From the NCBI GenBank assembly GCA_902622875.1, contig CACNRW010000003.1:1-64000 (forward strand): a stretch of 64,000 bases of DNA, given 5' to 3'. The notes beneath the pieces are model-generated. The model was given only the letters and a program-made list of their open reading frames with translations. It searched no databases and was not told the origin of the DNA. Position 1 is the stretch's first letter. Each line of letters begins with the position of its first letter. Below, piece after piece: positions 1 through 8,398 of this stretch. This DNA is from an uncultured SAR116 cluster alpha proteobacterium. GTDB taxonomy: Bacteria; Pseudomonadota; Alphaproteobacteria; Puniceispirillales; Marisalimonadaceae. Position numbers and translations under genes: made by a program.

Positions 1-92
1 TTTATCATTGACGGACTCACTGTATTTGCTAAGCTATTGATATTATTGGAGTTTAGATAAAACCATTGCTCTGGTTAGGCATCACACCTCAT

Positions 93-148
93 CTCGAGCG
101 CACCAAAAACATCCGTGAACCATGGTTAAGTGTCTGACTTCCTTGAAT
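93..148 (+). repeat. Left 56-bp inverted repeat (att-like, carries tRNA-Arg 3' end)
   Basis: Reverse complement of 1343-1398 with one mismatch. It begins with the 13-base tRNA-Arg 3' end including CCA, followed by 43 bases of downstream sequence. It contains the 10-bp perfect palindrome AACCATGGTT, which could be a recombinase core site. The first 92 bases of the window to its left show no gene. Confidence 0.85.
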
Positions 149-175
149 GACGTTTCACGGACCACTGACCTTTAG

Positions 176-1309
176 TTAAATCTTATTCATCCAATCATAT
201 TTAACTTCTAACGTATATCCAGATCCATAAGATTGGCCTACAGTTTTTGTTGACCAACCTCCAATCGCATCAACAATATCAGAAGGACATTGGACGGCTC
301 TAAGTCTATCTCTTAAGCTATGTCTAAAAGAATGAATTACGCAATCATCTGGTATTCTTGGCTTCAGCCATTTGTTAAGTCCATTACTGGCTGAGTTAGC
401 ATTGCACTTTTCATCGTTTGCGTACCTTGGGAAAGCAAATTGGTTGTTATCACTTATGATTTTTTTTGCTGCCCATAGAGATGCTCCTACAAGAGGAATA
501 GTTCTATTACTCCCTTTCGTCTTAAGTCGTCTCCATGGGTGATTGATAATATTTACATGAGGTATTTCTGTACTTAATATTATATCACTTGTGAGTAAAC
601 CAACTGCTTCTGATAAACGCATGCCAGTGTCACTAATTAAGGCAATTAACCACCTGTTGTCATCGTTTAAGTTTTTACATTCAGTTTGAATATCTCTTAT
701 ATTTTGAATTGGAATAGGGAGTCTAATCTTTTTCTTATTATCGTCTGGAATGAATGTCCCTGAAAATGGATTTTTCATATTAATACCAAATTCATTTACA
801 GTGATGTTGATCACTGCGTTGATAGACGAAAATATACGTTTAACAGAAGAAGTGGATAATCCTTTTTTAAATAAGAAATCTCTGTACCTTGCAGCATCAA
901 TAGACTTTAAGGAGGTGATATCTACGTCACCAAAGCATTCTATTGTATAAGATATATTTCTTAAAGCAGTTCGATGAAAAAGCTCACCTTTACCATTACC
1001 TTTTAACTTGATGTAAGTGTCTAATGCTTTACTTAGTTTTACTGTTTCTGTTTTTGATTTTTGGTTATCAAGAAAACTAAGTTTTAATTCTTTGGTGTGG
1101 AACAATTCTAATCTTAGTGTGTTCCAATAAGTTTCAAGACGATCAGTTAATTTATTAGCAGATTCTATAGCTTTTTGTTTTGACGATGTTCTTAGAGAAA
1201 TTACAACTCTATTCTTATTAAATTTTGTTTTTAAGTCTGATGGCACCTGTCTTGTAAAGTAATAAATACCATTTCTTTGATATAAATAATGTGGTGATCT
1301 TGTATACAT
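176..1309 (-). CDS. Tyrosine recombinase / phage-type integrase
   Basis: A 377-aa site-specific tyrosine recombinase that would catalyse integration, excision or inversion between att sites. The N-terminal ~60 residues (YYFTRQVP, then an RTSSKQKA stretch) resemble the small DNA-binding domain common in proteobacterial integrases. Residues ~100-180 form a SAM-like core-binding domain. The catalytic domain shows Arg231 in GMRLSEA, His326-x-x-Arg329 in HSFRH, Trp352 and a Tyr at 361 (or 365), so it looks intact and active. The gene lies alone between 56-bp inverted repeats beside tRNA-Arg, consistent with tRNA-targeted integration. No excisionase gene is visible in the window. Confidence 0.9.
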   Translation of the reverse strand: MYTRSPHYLYQRNGIYYFTRQVPSDLKTKFNKNRVVISLRTSSKQKAIESANKLTDRLETYWNTLRLELFHTKELKLSFLDNQKSKTETVKLSKALDTYIKLKGNGKGELFHRTALRNISYTIECFGDVDITSLKSIDAARYRDFLFKKGLSTSSVKRIFSSINAVINITVNEFGINMKNPFSGTFIPDDNKKKIRLPIPIQNIRDIQTECKNLNDDNRWLIALISDTGMRLSEAVGLLTSDIILSTEIPHVNIINHPWRRLKTKGSNRTIPLVGASLWAAKKIISDNNQFAFPRYANDEKCNANSASNGLNKWLKPRIPDDCVIHSFRHSLRDRLRAVQCPSDIVDAIGGWSTKTVGQSYGSGYTLEVKYDWMNKI

Positions 1310-1342
1310 CCTTGTCTACAGCCTCCGAGCTCCTAAAAATTA

Positions 1343-1398
1343 ATTCAAGGAATTCAGACACTTAACCATGGTTCACGGATGTTTTTGGTGCGCTCGAG
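1343..1398 (-). repeat. Right 56-bp inverted repeat overlapping the tRNA-Arg 3' end
   Basis: Mate of 93-148. Bases 1386-1398 are the 3' end of the intact tRNA-Arg gene (minus strand); the other 43 bases lie just downstream of the tRNA, between it and the integrase start. This is the normal position of an integrase attachment site in a tRNA gene. Confidence 0.85.
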
Positions 1399-1462
1399 AG
1401 GATTCGAACCCCTGACCCCTAGATTCGTAGTCTAGTGCTCTATCCTGCTGAGCTACGAGCGC
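1386..1462 (-). tRNA. tRNA-Arg (anticodon ACG)
   Basis: The 77-nt cloverleaf reads cleanly on the minus strand: a perfect 7-bp acceptor stem (GCGCTCG / CGAGCGC), a GCTC/GAGC D stem, a CTAGA/TCTAG anticodon stem with loop CTACGAA (anticodon ACG), a T arm with TTCGAAT, and encoded CCA. The ACG anticodon implies A34 to inosine editing by TadA to read CGN codons. The 3' end is shared with the 56-bp repeat of the neighbouring integrase element, and the tRNA stays intact. Confidence 0.97.
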
Positions 1463-1689
1463 ATAAAGTTTATTGACTTTTTTAGATAGTAGGTAGTTTG
1501 TATTTAAAATTGACTAAAAAAAACATTAAACACCCTCTATTTAACACAAATCAATTATACTTCAAACAATCGAATAAATAAACAATCTCTCAACTGTTAT
1601 ACCAAATGGCAATTCTAAAAGTAATCAAATCCAACTTTTATTTATTTTTAATAGTAAATTAAAAAATTTTACTAAATTAAAAATTTATT

Positions 1690-1719
1690 TTGTTCATATG
1701 TTCCTTCGTTTATTATAAA
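1690..1719 (+). promoter_or_regulatory. Candidate sigma70-type promoter for the TPR glycosyltransferase gene
   Basis: A TTGTTC box (1690-1695) and a TATAAA box (1714-1719) are 18 bp apart, about 27 bp before the start codon at 1746. An AGGAG ribosome-binding site lies just before the ATG. In such AT-rich DNA chance matches are common. Confidence 0.35.
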
Positions 1720-1745
1720 TTATTTAATCAAAGATAGGAGAAAAT

Positions 1746-3524
1746 ATGTCTGAAAGTGACACTAATTTACCTTCTAAATCTAAGCTAAAAAAATTGTTAT
1801 CACTCTATCAAGAATCAAAATTTGATGAGGCTTTAAATTTATCAAAATCTATTACTAATCAATTTCCAAATCATCAATTTAGTTGGAAAGTTTTAGGTGC
1901 AGTATATCATCAAAAAGGAAATTTAAAAAAAGCAATATCCGCTAACCAAAAAGCGGTTATTATTAATCCACAAGATCCAGATGCGCATAACAACTTGGGA
2001 GTTGGATTACAAGAAATTGGTAGTTTTAAAAAAGCAGAACTAAGTTTTAGAGAGGCTTTATTTTTGAAACCTGATTATTCTGAAGCTTATACAAACTTGG
2101 GCGTAGTTCTTCAAAAGTTAGGTAAATTTGATGAGGCAGAAAAGCATCATAGAAAAGCAATTTTTTTTAGCCCTAAAAATGTATCTGCTTATATAAATTT
2201 GGGCGTGACTTTAAAGGAATTATACAGATTTGAAGAAGCGGTAGAAAATTATAACATAGCTATAAAGATAAATCCAAATTCTTCAACAGCCTACACAAAT
2301 AAAAACTTTTGCTTAAACTACTCTGCAAACTTTTCTCCAACTTTTATTTACCAACAACATCTTGAATTTGGTAAACAATTTGGAAATAAACAAAACAATA
2401 ATCTCTTTCCTTTAAATAAAAGCATTATTTCTAGAGAAAAATTACGTATTGGCTACGTATCTGGTGATTTTAGACAACATTCAGTGGCATATTTCTTCGA
2501 ACCCCTTTTGAATTATCATGATACTAATATGTTTGAAACATTTTGCTACTATAACAATAATATATTCGACAACTATACTGATATAATAAAAAATAAGACT
2601 AATAATTGGCGTAATATATTTTCTCTCTCAGATGTTGACGTTTCAAAGATTATTAAAAATGATAATATAGATATTCTAATTGATTTATCAGGACACACGG
2701 GACAGAATAGATTAAAATTATTTGCCCTAAAGCCGGCACCTATTCAAATTACTTGGTTAGGATACCCAAATACGACTGGTTTGTCAGAAATTGACTATCG
2801 TTTTACTGACGTAATTGCTGATCCAATTGGTATAACGGATAAATTTCATACTGAGAAACTTTATAGGCTACCATCCGGTTTTCTTTGCTATAAGGGAAAT
2901 AACTCGATTTCCTTGCCGAATGATATTCCTCAAATTGAAAATAGATTTGTGACTTATGGTAGTTTTAACAATTTTTTAAAAGTTACACCTGAGGTAATAA
3001 AAGTGTGGTCAAAGATACTTAAATCTTCACCAACATCTCGATTGATTTTAAAAGGTTCTGATATTAATCAAAATGCATCGCAACAAATTGAAACTTTTGC
3101 AAAAGAGGGTATTTCCGAAGATCGTTTATCAATTTATCAAAGTTTACCAAAAATTAGTGAGCACCTAGATTTATATAACTCTGTTGACATTGCTTTAGAC
3201 ACCTTCCCATATAATGGTGTTACTACAACATGTGAAGCTTTATGGATGGGAGTACCAGTTATTACACTACTAGGTAAACAACATGCTAGCCGCGTTGGTG
3301 CGAGTATTCTGACCAATGTTGGACTTGAGGACTTTATCGCAAATGATATTGATGGTTATATCGAAATGGCTTCTACATTTGCAAAAGAAATAGATTTACT
3401 CGAAAAAATGAGAAAAGAACTTAGAAAGAAAATGCTGAAATCTTCATTATGTAATGGTTCAATATTTGCTAAAGAAATAGAAAGAGCCTATAAAGAAATA
3501 TGGTCTAAACACCTAAATAGTTAA
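1746..3524 (+). CDS. TPR-repeat protein with OGT/SPINDLY-type glycosyltransferase domain (GT41)
   Basis: 592 aa. The N-terminal ~200 residues are tandem tetratricopeptide repeats (NNLGVGLQEIG, TNLGVVLQKLGKF, INLGVTLKEL). From about residue 230 the protein matches the O-GlcNAc transferase catalytic region: IGYVSGDFRQHSV, ILIDLSGHTGQNRL, QITWLGYPNTTG, and GVTTTCEALWMGVPVITL near the nucleotide-sugar pocket. Such enzymes transfer a sugar from a UDP-sugar to Ser/Thr of proteins; bacterial members are poorly characterised. No signal peptide is seen, so it is probably cytosolic. It has an AGGAG ribosome-binding site and appears to be transcribed alone. The family is clear; target proteins and donor sugar are unknown. 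Confidence 0.9.
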   Translation: MSESDTNLPSKSKLKKLLSLYQESKFDEALNLSKSITNQFPNHQFSWKVLGAVYHQKGNLKKAISANQKAVIINPQDPDAHNNLGVGLQEIGSFKKAELSFREALFLKPDYSEAYTNLGVVLQKLGKFDEAEKHHRKAIFFSPKNVSAYINLGVTLKELYRFEEAVENYNIAIKINPNSSTAYTNKNFCLNYSANFSPTFIYQQHLEFGKQFGNKQNNNLFPLNKSIISREKLRIGYVSGDFRQHSVAYFFEPLLNYHDTNMFETFCYYNNNIFDNYTDIIKNKTNNWRNIFSLSDVDVSKIIKNDNIDILIDLSGHTGQNRLKLFALKPAPIQITWLGYPNTTGLSEIDYRFTDVIADPIGITDKFHTEKLYRLPSGFLCYKGNNSISLPNDIPQIENRFVTYGSFNNFLKVTPEVIKVWSKILKSSPTSRLILKGSDINQNASQQIETFAKEGISEDRLSIYQSLPKISEHLDLYNSVDIALDTFPYNGVTTTCEALWMGVPVITLLGKQHASRVGASILTNVGLEDFIANDIDGYIEMASTFAKEIDLLEKMRKELRKKMLKSSLCNGSIFAKEIERAYKEIWSKHLNS

Positions 3525-3586
3525 GTAATAATTATATATTATAATTTTAGTAAATTTGGTGTATTTGATATTAGCCAAAAATTTAG

Positions 3587-4087
3587 ATGAGTAGAATGAG
3601 TAATATGAGTATATATGATAAATCTTTTCCGGTTTCTTGGGAAGAACTGCATCGAAACAGTAAAGCTTTAGCTTGGCGTCTATCCGAGATGAAACCATAT
3701 AAAGGTATTATAGCAGTCACAAGAGGAGGTCTAGTTCCTGCAGCTATTGTTGCCAGAGAATTGGATATAAGGTTAATTGATACAGTTTGTGTATTATCAT
3801 ATAATCAAAAAACAAAAGGTGATGTTAAGGTTTTAAAAGAATCTAATATTGCAAATAACGGAGAAGATTGGTTAATAGTAGATGATCTTGTTGATACGGG
3901 TGAAACCATAAAAGCTATAAGATTAAATCTAAGTAAGGCACATTATGCAACAGTTTATGCTAAGCCTAGTGGAAGACAACAGGTGGATACATTTATAACT
4001 GAAGTTTCACAAGATACTTGGATATATTTTCCTTGGGATATGGAAATGAAGCCAGCACCAACTATTTCTGAACGGACCCAAAAATAA
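3587..4087 (+). CDS. gpt: Xanthine(-guanine) phosphoribosyltransferase
   Basis: 166-aa type I phosphoribosyltransferase that salvages xanthine and guanine with PRPP. It follows E. coli Gpt closely from end to end: [20 protein letters not shown], the PRPP-binding loop [26 protein letters not shown] and the C-terminal [11 protein letters not shown]. Three in-frame ATGs (3587, 3596, 3605) are present and none has a good ribosome-binding site. Alignment with the 152-aa family favours 3605, which would give 160 aa. It is a single gene between the glycosyltransferase and rpmH. Confidence 0.92.
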   Translation: MSRMSNMSIYDKSFPVSWEELHRNSKALAWRLSEMKPYKGIIAVTRGGLVPAAIVARELDIRLIDTVCVLSYNQKTKGDVKVLKESNIANNGEDWLIVDDLVDTGETIKAIRLNLSKAHYATVYAKPSGRQQVDTFITEVSQDTWIYFPWDMEMKPAPTISERTQK

Positions 4088-4164
4088 TCATATTGACTAA
4101 AGAAAATAAAGAGTTTAATAGAATATAAATTAACTTTAGAGGCTGTTTAAAATACAGTGTAATA

Positions 4165-4299
4165 ATGAAACGTACTTTCCAACCAAGTAATTTAGTCAGA
4201 AAAAGAAGACATGGATACAGAAGTAGAATGTCCACTGTTGGTGGTAGAAACGTAATTCGTAATAGAAGAGCTAAAGGTAGAAAAAAGCTATCAGCTTAA
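4165..4299 (+). CDS. rpmH: 50S ribosomal protein L34
   Basis: 44-aa basic protein, [18 protein letters not shown] at the start and KGRKKLSA at the end, the full standard length and sequence of bacterial L34, a component of the large ribosomal subunit. It begins the classic rpmH-rnpA-yidD-yidC-engB cluster. A TTGACT hexamer lies about 70 bp upstream but no convincing -10 partner was found. Confidence 0.98.
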   Translation: MKRTFQPSNLVRKRRHGYRSRMSTVGGRNVIRNRRAKGRKKLSA

Positions 4300-4361
4300 T
4301 ATTACTTTTTAGGTAACAATTATTTATTTTATTTAGTTAAACTTTTTAAAGAGCTGATAAA

Positions 4362-4703
4362 ATGAAAATCCAAACTTTAAAAAAAAGAAGAGACTTTGTT
4401 TTAGCTAACAAGTTTGGAAAAAAAATTTTTAACAAAAATTTTATTCTCCAAAAATTTAGCTCATCATATAATACTAGTTTAGATCTAAAGTTTGGATTCA
4501 CTGCTACAAAGAAAATTGGAAATGCTGTAAAAAGAAATAGAGCCAAGAGAAGGATGAGATCATTAATATCAATGTTTTTAAAAGAAAATGCAAATTTATT
4601 TGATCCTCCTAATATTTATATTTTAATCGCTAAAAAATCTTTAATTAGTGCCTCTTTCTGTGACCTAAAATTTGAAATGAAAGAGTGTCTTAATAAATTA
4701 TGA
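4362..4703 (+). CDS. rnpA: Ribonuclease P protein component
   Basis: 113-aa basic protein subunit of RNase P, which helps the catalytic RNA bind and cleave precursor tRNAs. It starts LKKRRDFVLANK, then has GFTATKKIGNAVKRNRAKRR, the family's signature RNR motif. Length is typical. It lies 62 bp after rpmH, and its stop codon overlaps the yidD start (ATGA), so it is co-translated with yidD. Confidence 0.96.
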   Translation: MKIQTLKKRRDFVLANKFGKKIFNKNFILQKFSSSYNTSLDLKFGFTATKKIGNAVKRNRAKRRMRSLISMFLKENANLFDPPNIYILIAKKSLISASFCDLKFEMKECLNKL

Positions 4704-4924
4704 TAAAAAAATTTTTAACATTTTCTGTGATTGGGGTAATAAATTTTTATAAATATTTACTCTCACCATTGATAGGAAATAATTGTAGATTTTTACCCAC
4801 TTGTTCAGAGTACACAAAAGATTCTATAATAAAATTTGGATTAATTAAGGGTATTAGTTTAGGTTTTAAGAGAATTATTAAATGTCATCCCTGGGGGAAA
4901 AGCGGTCATGATCCAATTAAATAA
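4700..4924 (+). CDS. yidD: Membrane protein insertion efficiency factor YidD
   Basis: 74 aa, with an N-terminal amphipathic/hydrophobic stretch, then CRFLPTCSEYTKDSI and IIKCHPWGKSGHDPI, the conserved cysteine and HPWG..G.DP motifs of the YidD/DUF37 family. It assists YidC-dependent insertion of membrane proteins. It overlaps rnpA by 4 bp and is followed after about 100 bp by yidC, the standard arrangement. Confidence 0.96.
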   Translation: MIKKFLTFSVIGVINFYKYLLSPLIGNNCRFLPTCSEYTKDSIIKFGLIKGISLGFKRIIKCHPWGKSGHDPIK

Positions 4925-5026
4925 TTTAATTTTTTCATTTCTTTGAATAATATGAACTTTAGGTTAAACAAGTGTAATTGAAATATTTAACCTATTTTAA
5001 ATTGATTATAAATTAAGTGAGATAAA

Positions 5027-6751
5027 ATGAATCCAGAAACTCGAAATTTAGTTGCAGCGATTTCTCTATCTATGGCTGTGTTGATTGGTTATCAACTATT
5101 ATTTGTTGAACCTAAAAAAGACCTATCTCCACAAGAGATTATTGTAAAAGAAAGTGATGATAGTTCCAATATTCCTATACCTCAAAACTTGGATAACGGC
5201 ATCATAGCCTCAGATAACATAGAACCCAAAAGTTCTAATAAGCCTGTGCCAAGAATTTCAATGATAAGTAAAGAAGTTTCAGGATCCATATCTTTAAAAG
5301 GTGCTAGAATAGATGACATAACTCTCACACAGTACAGAGAGACTTTACAACCAGAGAGTGAATTAATAAAATTATTATTAAAATCTAATGGCAATTCGCC
5401 CTATTTTATTGAATTTGGATGGAGTAGCCCTAAAGGTGTTAAAGTTCCAAATGGTAAATCTTTATGGAAGTCATCAAGTAATATTTTATCACCAGATAAA
5501 AATATTACTCTTAAGTGGGATAATGGAGAAAACATTACTTTTTACCAAGACATCAGTGTCGATGACAGTTTTATGATAACAGTAAACCAAAGGGTAGAAA
5601 ATAATTCCAATAATTCTGTAACATTATACCCATATGGATTGATAAGAAGGGCAGGGGAGCCAAAAACAATCGACTTTTTTGTGTTGCATGAAGGACCTCT
5701 TGGGGTGTTTGATGGTACTTTATCTGAAAAAAGTTATGGAGATCTGACGGAGGCAGGAAAAAAAGGAATCAACATTAAACCAAGTGAAACTGGAGGTTGG
5801 ATTGGACTAACTGATAAATATTGGCTGACAGCTCTATTGCCGGATCAAAATGAAAAATATAATTTCACTTACAGAAAATTGAAATCTAATGGAGGTCAAT
5901 ATCAAACTGATTTTCTAGGTAAAGCAGTTACTATTCCATCAAAATCAAAAGGTGAATTTTTATCAAGAACTTTTGCCGGAGCCAAAAGATTGGCTCTATT
6001 TGACGACTATGAAGAAAGATTTAATATAAAGCACTTTGATCTAGCAATTGATTTTGGATGGTTTTATTTCCTTACTAAACCCTTCTTTTATTCTTTGTCT
6101 TGGGCAAATGATTACTTGGGTAATTTTGGTTTAGCAATTTTGGCAATTACGGTAATAGTAAAATTACTATTTTTCCCATTAGCTAATAAATCTTATAAAA
6201 GCATGGCTAAAATGAGGATACTTACTCCACAAATTCAAAAATTGAGAGAAAGAGTTGGAGAAGACCGTCAAAAATTAAATCAAGAGATGATGAATTTATA
6301 TAAAAAAGAGAAGGTTAATCCAGCTGCAGGATGTTTACCCATTTTAGTACAAATACCTGTATTCTTCGCACTTTATAAAGTTTTGTTTGTATCTATTGAA
6401 ATGAGACAAACGCCTTTTTTTGGATGGATTGAAGACTTATCTGTTCAAGACCCAACTAGTATTTTTAATTTATTTGGATTATTACCTTATAGTACATCAA
6501 TACTTCCAGATTTTTTAAATATTGGGATATGGCCTTTGTTAATGGGAGTGACAATGTTCTTACAGCAACGTTTAAATCCAACACCTCCAGATCCAATCCA
6601 AGCAAAAATTTTTGCATGGATGCCAGTTGCTTTTACATTCTTATTAGCTACGTTCCCAGCTGGATTAGTCATATACTGGACATGGAATAATCTACTTTCC
6701 ATATGTCAGCAATGGGTAATAATGAATAAGATGAATAAAGAGTCTAAATAA
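5027..6751 (+). CDS. yidC: Membrane protein insertase YidC
   Basis: 574-aa inner-membrane insertase/chaperone of the Oxa1 family. It has an N-terminal TM segment (LVAAISLSMAVLIGYQLLFV), a large periplasmic beta-domain (~80-330) and the conserved C-terminal core of five TM segments containing GNFGLAILAITVIVKLLFFP, MNLYKKEKVNPAAGCLPILV and PAGLVIYWTWNNLLS. Length is typical of Gram-negative YidC. It inserts respiratory and transport subunits alone or with SecYEG. It follows yidD and is 15 bp upstream of engB. Confidence 0.97.
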   Translation: MNPETRNLVAAISLSMAVLIGYQLLFVEPKKDLSPQEIIVKESDDSSNIPIPQNLDNGIIASDNIEPKSSNKPVPRISMISKEVSGSISLKGARIDDITLTQYRETLQPESELIKLLLKSNGNSPYFIEFGWSSPKGVKVPNGKSLWKSSSNILSPDKNITLKWDNGENITFYQDISVDDSFMITVNQRVENNSNNSVTLYPYGLIRRAGEPKTIDFFVLHEGPLGVFDGTLSEKSYGDLTEAGKKGINIKPSETGGWIGLTDKYWLTALLPDQNEKYNFTYRKLKSNGGQYQTDFLGKAVTIPSKSKGEFLSRTFAGAKRLALFDDYEERFNIKHFDLAIDFGWFYFLTKPFFYSLSWANDYLGNFGLAILAITVIVKLLFFPLANKSYKSMAKMRILTPQIQKLRERVGEDRQKLNQEMMNLYKKEKVNPAAGCLPILVQIPVFFALYKVLFVSIEMRQTPFFGWIEDLSVQDPTSIFNLFGLLPYSTSILPDFLNIGIWPLLMGVTMFLQQRLNPTPPDPIQAKIFAWMPVAFTFLLATFPAGLVIYWTWNNLLSICQQWVIMNKMNKESK

Positions 6752-6766
6752 GAAAGTTTTAAAAAC

Positions 6767-7402
6767 TTGTTGTATGAAGATGCAGAAATTGAAAAAGCTA
6801 GGAAAATTTTTTCTGGTGAATGTAAGTTTATTGCTGCAGCTCTTAATTCTAATGCTATTCCGCCTGAAGAAGGTAATGAAGTCGCTTTTGCAGGAAGATC
6901 TAATGTCGGGAAAAGTTCACTTGTAAATGCATTAACAAATAGAAAGACATTAGCAAGAACTAGTCAAACACCAGGAAGAACAAGACAATTAATATTTTTT
7001 GATCTTATTTACCAAACTAATAGGCTTAGATTAGTAGATTTGCCAGGATATGGTTATGCAAAAGCCCCAAAGAAAGATATACAATCTTGGACATCCTTAA
7101 CAGTAAAATATTTAAAGGGTAGGCCTTCTCTTAGAACAGTATGTTTATTGGTTGATTGTAGAAGAGGAATTGGAGATTTCGACAAATTAATAATGAGTGA
7201 ATTAGATAAGGCTGCAGTTAGTTGGATTTTGGTACTTACTAAAACTGATAAAATGAATATAGAAGAAATTAATAAAATTAAAGATGAATCTAATAAAGTT
7301 ATATCTAAACATCCAGCTGCTTACCCAGAAATTATTATGACTTCTAGTCTTAAAAATGAAGGTGTCGAAATACTTAGGACTTATTTAGCAAGTTTTGCAT
7401 AA
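6767..7402 (+). CDS. engB: Ribosome biogenesis GTP-binding protein EngB/YsxC
   Basis: 211-aa GTPase needed for large ribosomal subunit assembly. It has the G1 P-loop GRSNVGKSS (~43-51), the switch region SQTPGRTRQL, G3 DLPGYGYA and G4 TKTD. The frame opens with TTG at 6767; there is no in-frame ATG nearby and the N-terminal region before the P-loop has normal length, so a TTG start is accepted. It is probably co-transcribed with yidC. Confidence 0.95.
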   Translation: MLYEDAEIEKARKIFSGECKFIAAALNSNAIPPEEGNEVAFAGRSNVGKSSLVNALTNRKTLARTSQTPGRTRQLIFFDLIYQTNRLRLVDLPGYGYAKAPKKDIQSWTSLTVKYLKGRPSLRTVCLLVDCRRGIGDFDKLIMSELDKAAVSWILVLTKTDKMNIEEINKIKDESNKVISKHPAAYPEIIMTSSLKNEGVEILRTYLASFA

Positions 7403-7467
7403 AAAGGATAAAAATAATAATTGAACTAGAAATTTTATGATACTAAGTATAATTATAAATTTAACAA

Positions 7468-8394
7468 ATGGTTAATGCATTGAATAAAAATAAAGTTAAA
7501 ATCCAATCTGAGTGGTTAAAAAAGGCTGATTTCCTTACTGAAACGTTACCTTTTATGAAGCGTTATTCAAATAAGGTAATAGTTGTAAAGTTTGGTGGTA
7601 ATGCAATGGGCAAAAAAGAATATGTTAATAGTTTTGCTAAAGATATTGTTTTATTACAACAAGTTGGCATGTTACCAATTGTTGTTCATGGAGGTGGTCC
7701 ACAAATAGGTGAAATGTTATCTAAGTTAAATATAAAAACCGAGTTCATAAATGGACTAAGAATTACAGATGCAGCAACAATTGATGTGGTTGAAATGGTT
7801 CTTAGCGGAGTAACAAACAAATCAATCGTTACTGCTATCTCAAATTCTGGCGCTAAGTCAGTTGGAATTTCAGGTAAAGATGGGAATTTGATAACAGCTA
7901 AAAGGTTACTAAAAGTAGATGATAAATCTGATTCGAATGTAGTAAAAGCTGTTGACCTTGGTTATGTTGGTGAGCCTGAAAAAATTGATCCTAAGGTTAT
8001 TAATGCTCTTATTAATGAAAAAATGATACCAGTTATTGCTCCTGTCGGTATGGGCTTAGATGGAGAAACTTATAATATAAATGCTGATACTGCTGCAGGA
8101 GCGATATCTGCATCTATGAAAGCGTCTAGAATGATAATGCTAACGGATGTTTCGGGTGTTCTTGATCAAAATGGTAATTTAATATCAGAGCTTACAATTA
8201 GCCAAGCTGAAAATCTTATAAAAAATAAAATTGTTGTTGGAGGTATGATACCTAAACTCAGAACATGTATTGAGGCAGTTCTAGGAGGTGCTGAAGCCTC
8301 AGTAATTATAGATGGAAGAATGTCACATGCATTGTTATTGGAATTATTTACTGAGCAGGGTGTAGGTACTATTATACGAAAAGATTCAAAATAA
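7468..8394 (+). CDS. argB: Acetylglutamate kinase
   Basis: 308-aa amino acid kinase that phosphorylates N-acetylglutamate, the second step of arginine synthesis. Motifs: VVKFGGNAM near residue 41, VVHGGGPQIGEML, NGLRITDAATIDVVEMVL and INADTAAGAIS, with a GGMIPKL motif near the C-terminus. The long N-terminal extension (~30 residues before the kinase core) is typical of arginine-inhibited ArgB. A TATAAT box at 7448-7453 lies close to the start. The next gene begins 4 bp downstream. Confidence 0.96.
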   Translation: MVNALNKNKVKIQSEWLKKADFLTETLPFMKRYSNKVIVVKFGGNAMGKKEYVNSFAKDIVLLQQVGMLPIVVHGGGPQIGEMLSKLNIKTEFINGLRITDAATIDVVEMVLSGVTNKSIVTAISNSGAKSVGISGKDGNLITAKRLLKVDDKSDSNVVKAVDLGYVGEPEKIDPKVINALINEKMIPVIAPVGMGLDGETYNINADTAAGAISASMKASRMIMLTDVSGVLDQNGNLISELTISQAENLIKNKIVVGGMIPKLRTCIEAVLGGAEASVIIDGRMSHALLLELFTEQGVGTIIRKDSK

Positions 8395-8398
8395 ATTA

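Larger units (their letters stand above)
93..1398. mobile_element. Integrase-only element bounded by 56-bp inverted repeats at tRNA-Arg
   Basis: Two 56-bp copies in inverted orientation (93-148 and 1343-1398, one mismatch) enclose a single tyrosine recombinase gene. The right copy includes the last 13 bases of the tRNA-Arg gene, a classic integrase target; the left copy carries the same 13 bases without the rest of the tRNA. Integrated islands usually have direct att repeats, so the inverted arrangement is odd. It could be an invertible cassette, a minimal element, or one end of a larger island that continues beyond the window start. The repeats are seen directly; mobility is inferred. Confidence 0.6.

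Noticed and set aside
4088-4164. Region before rpmH as a replication origin
   Set aside because: Although rpmH-rnpA lies near oriC in some bacteria, there is no dnaA gene and I see no cluster of DnaA boxes.
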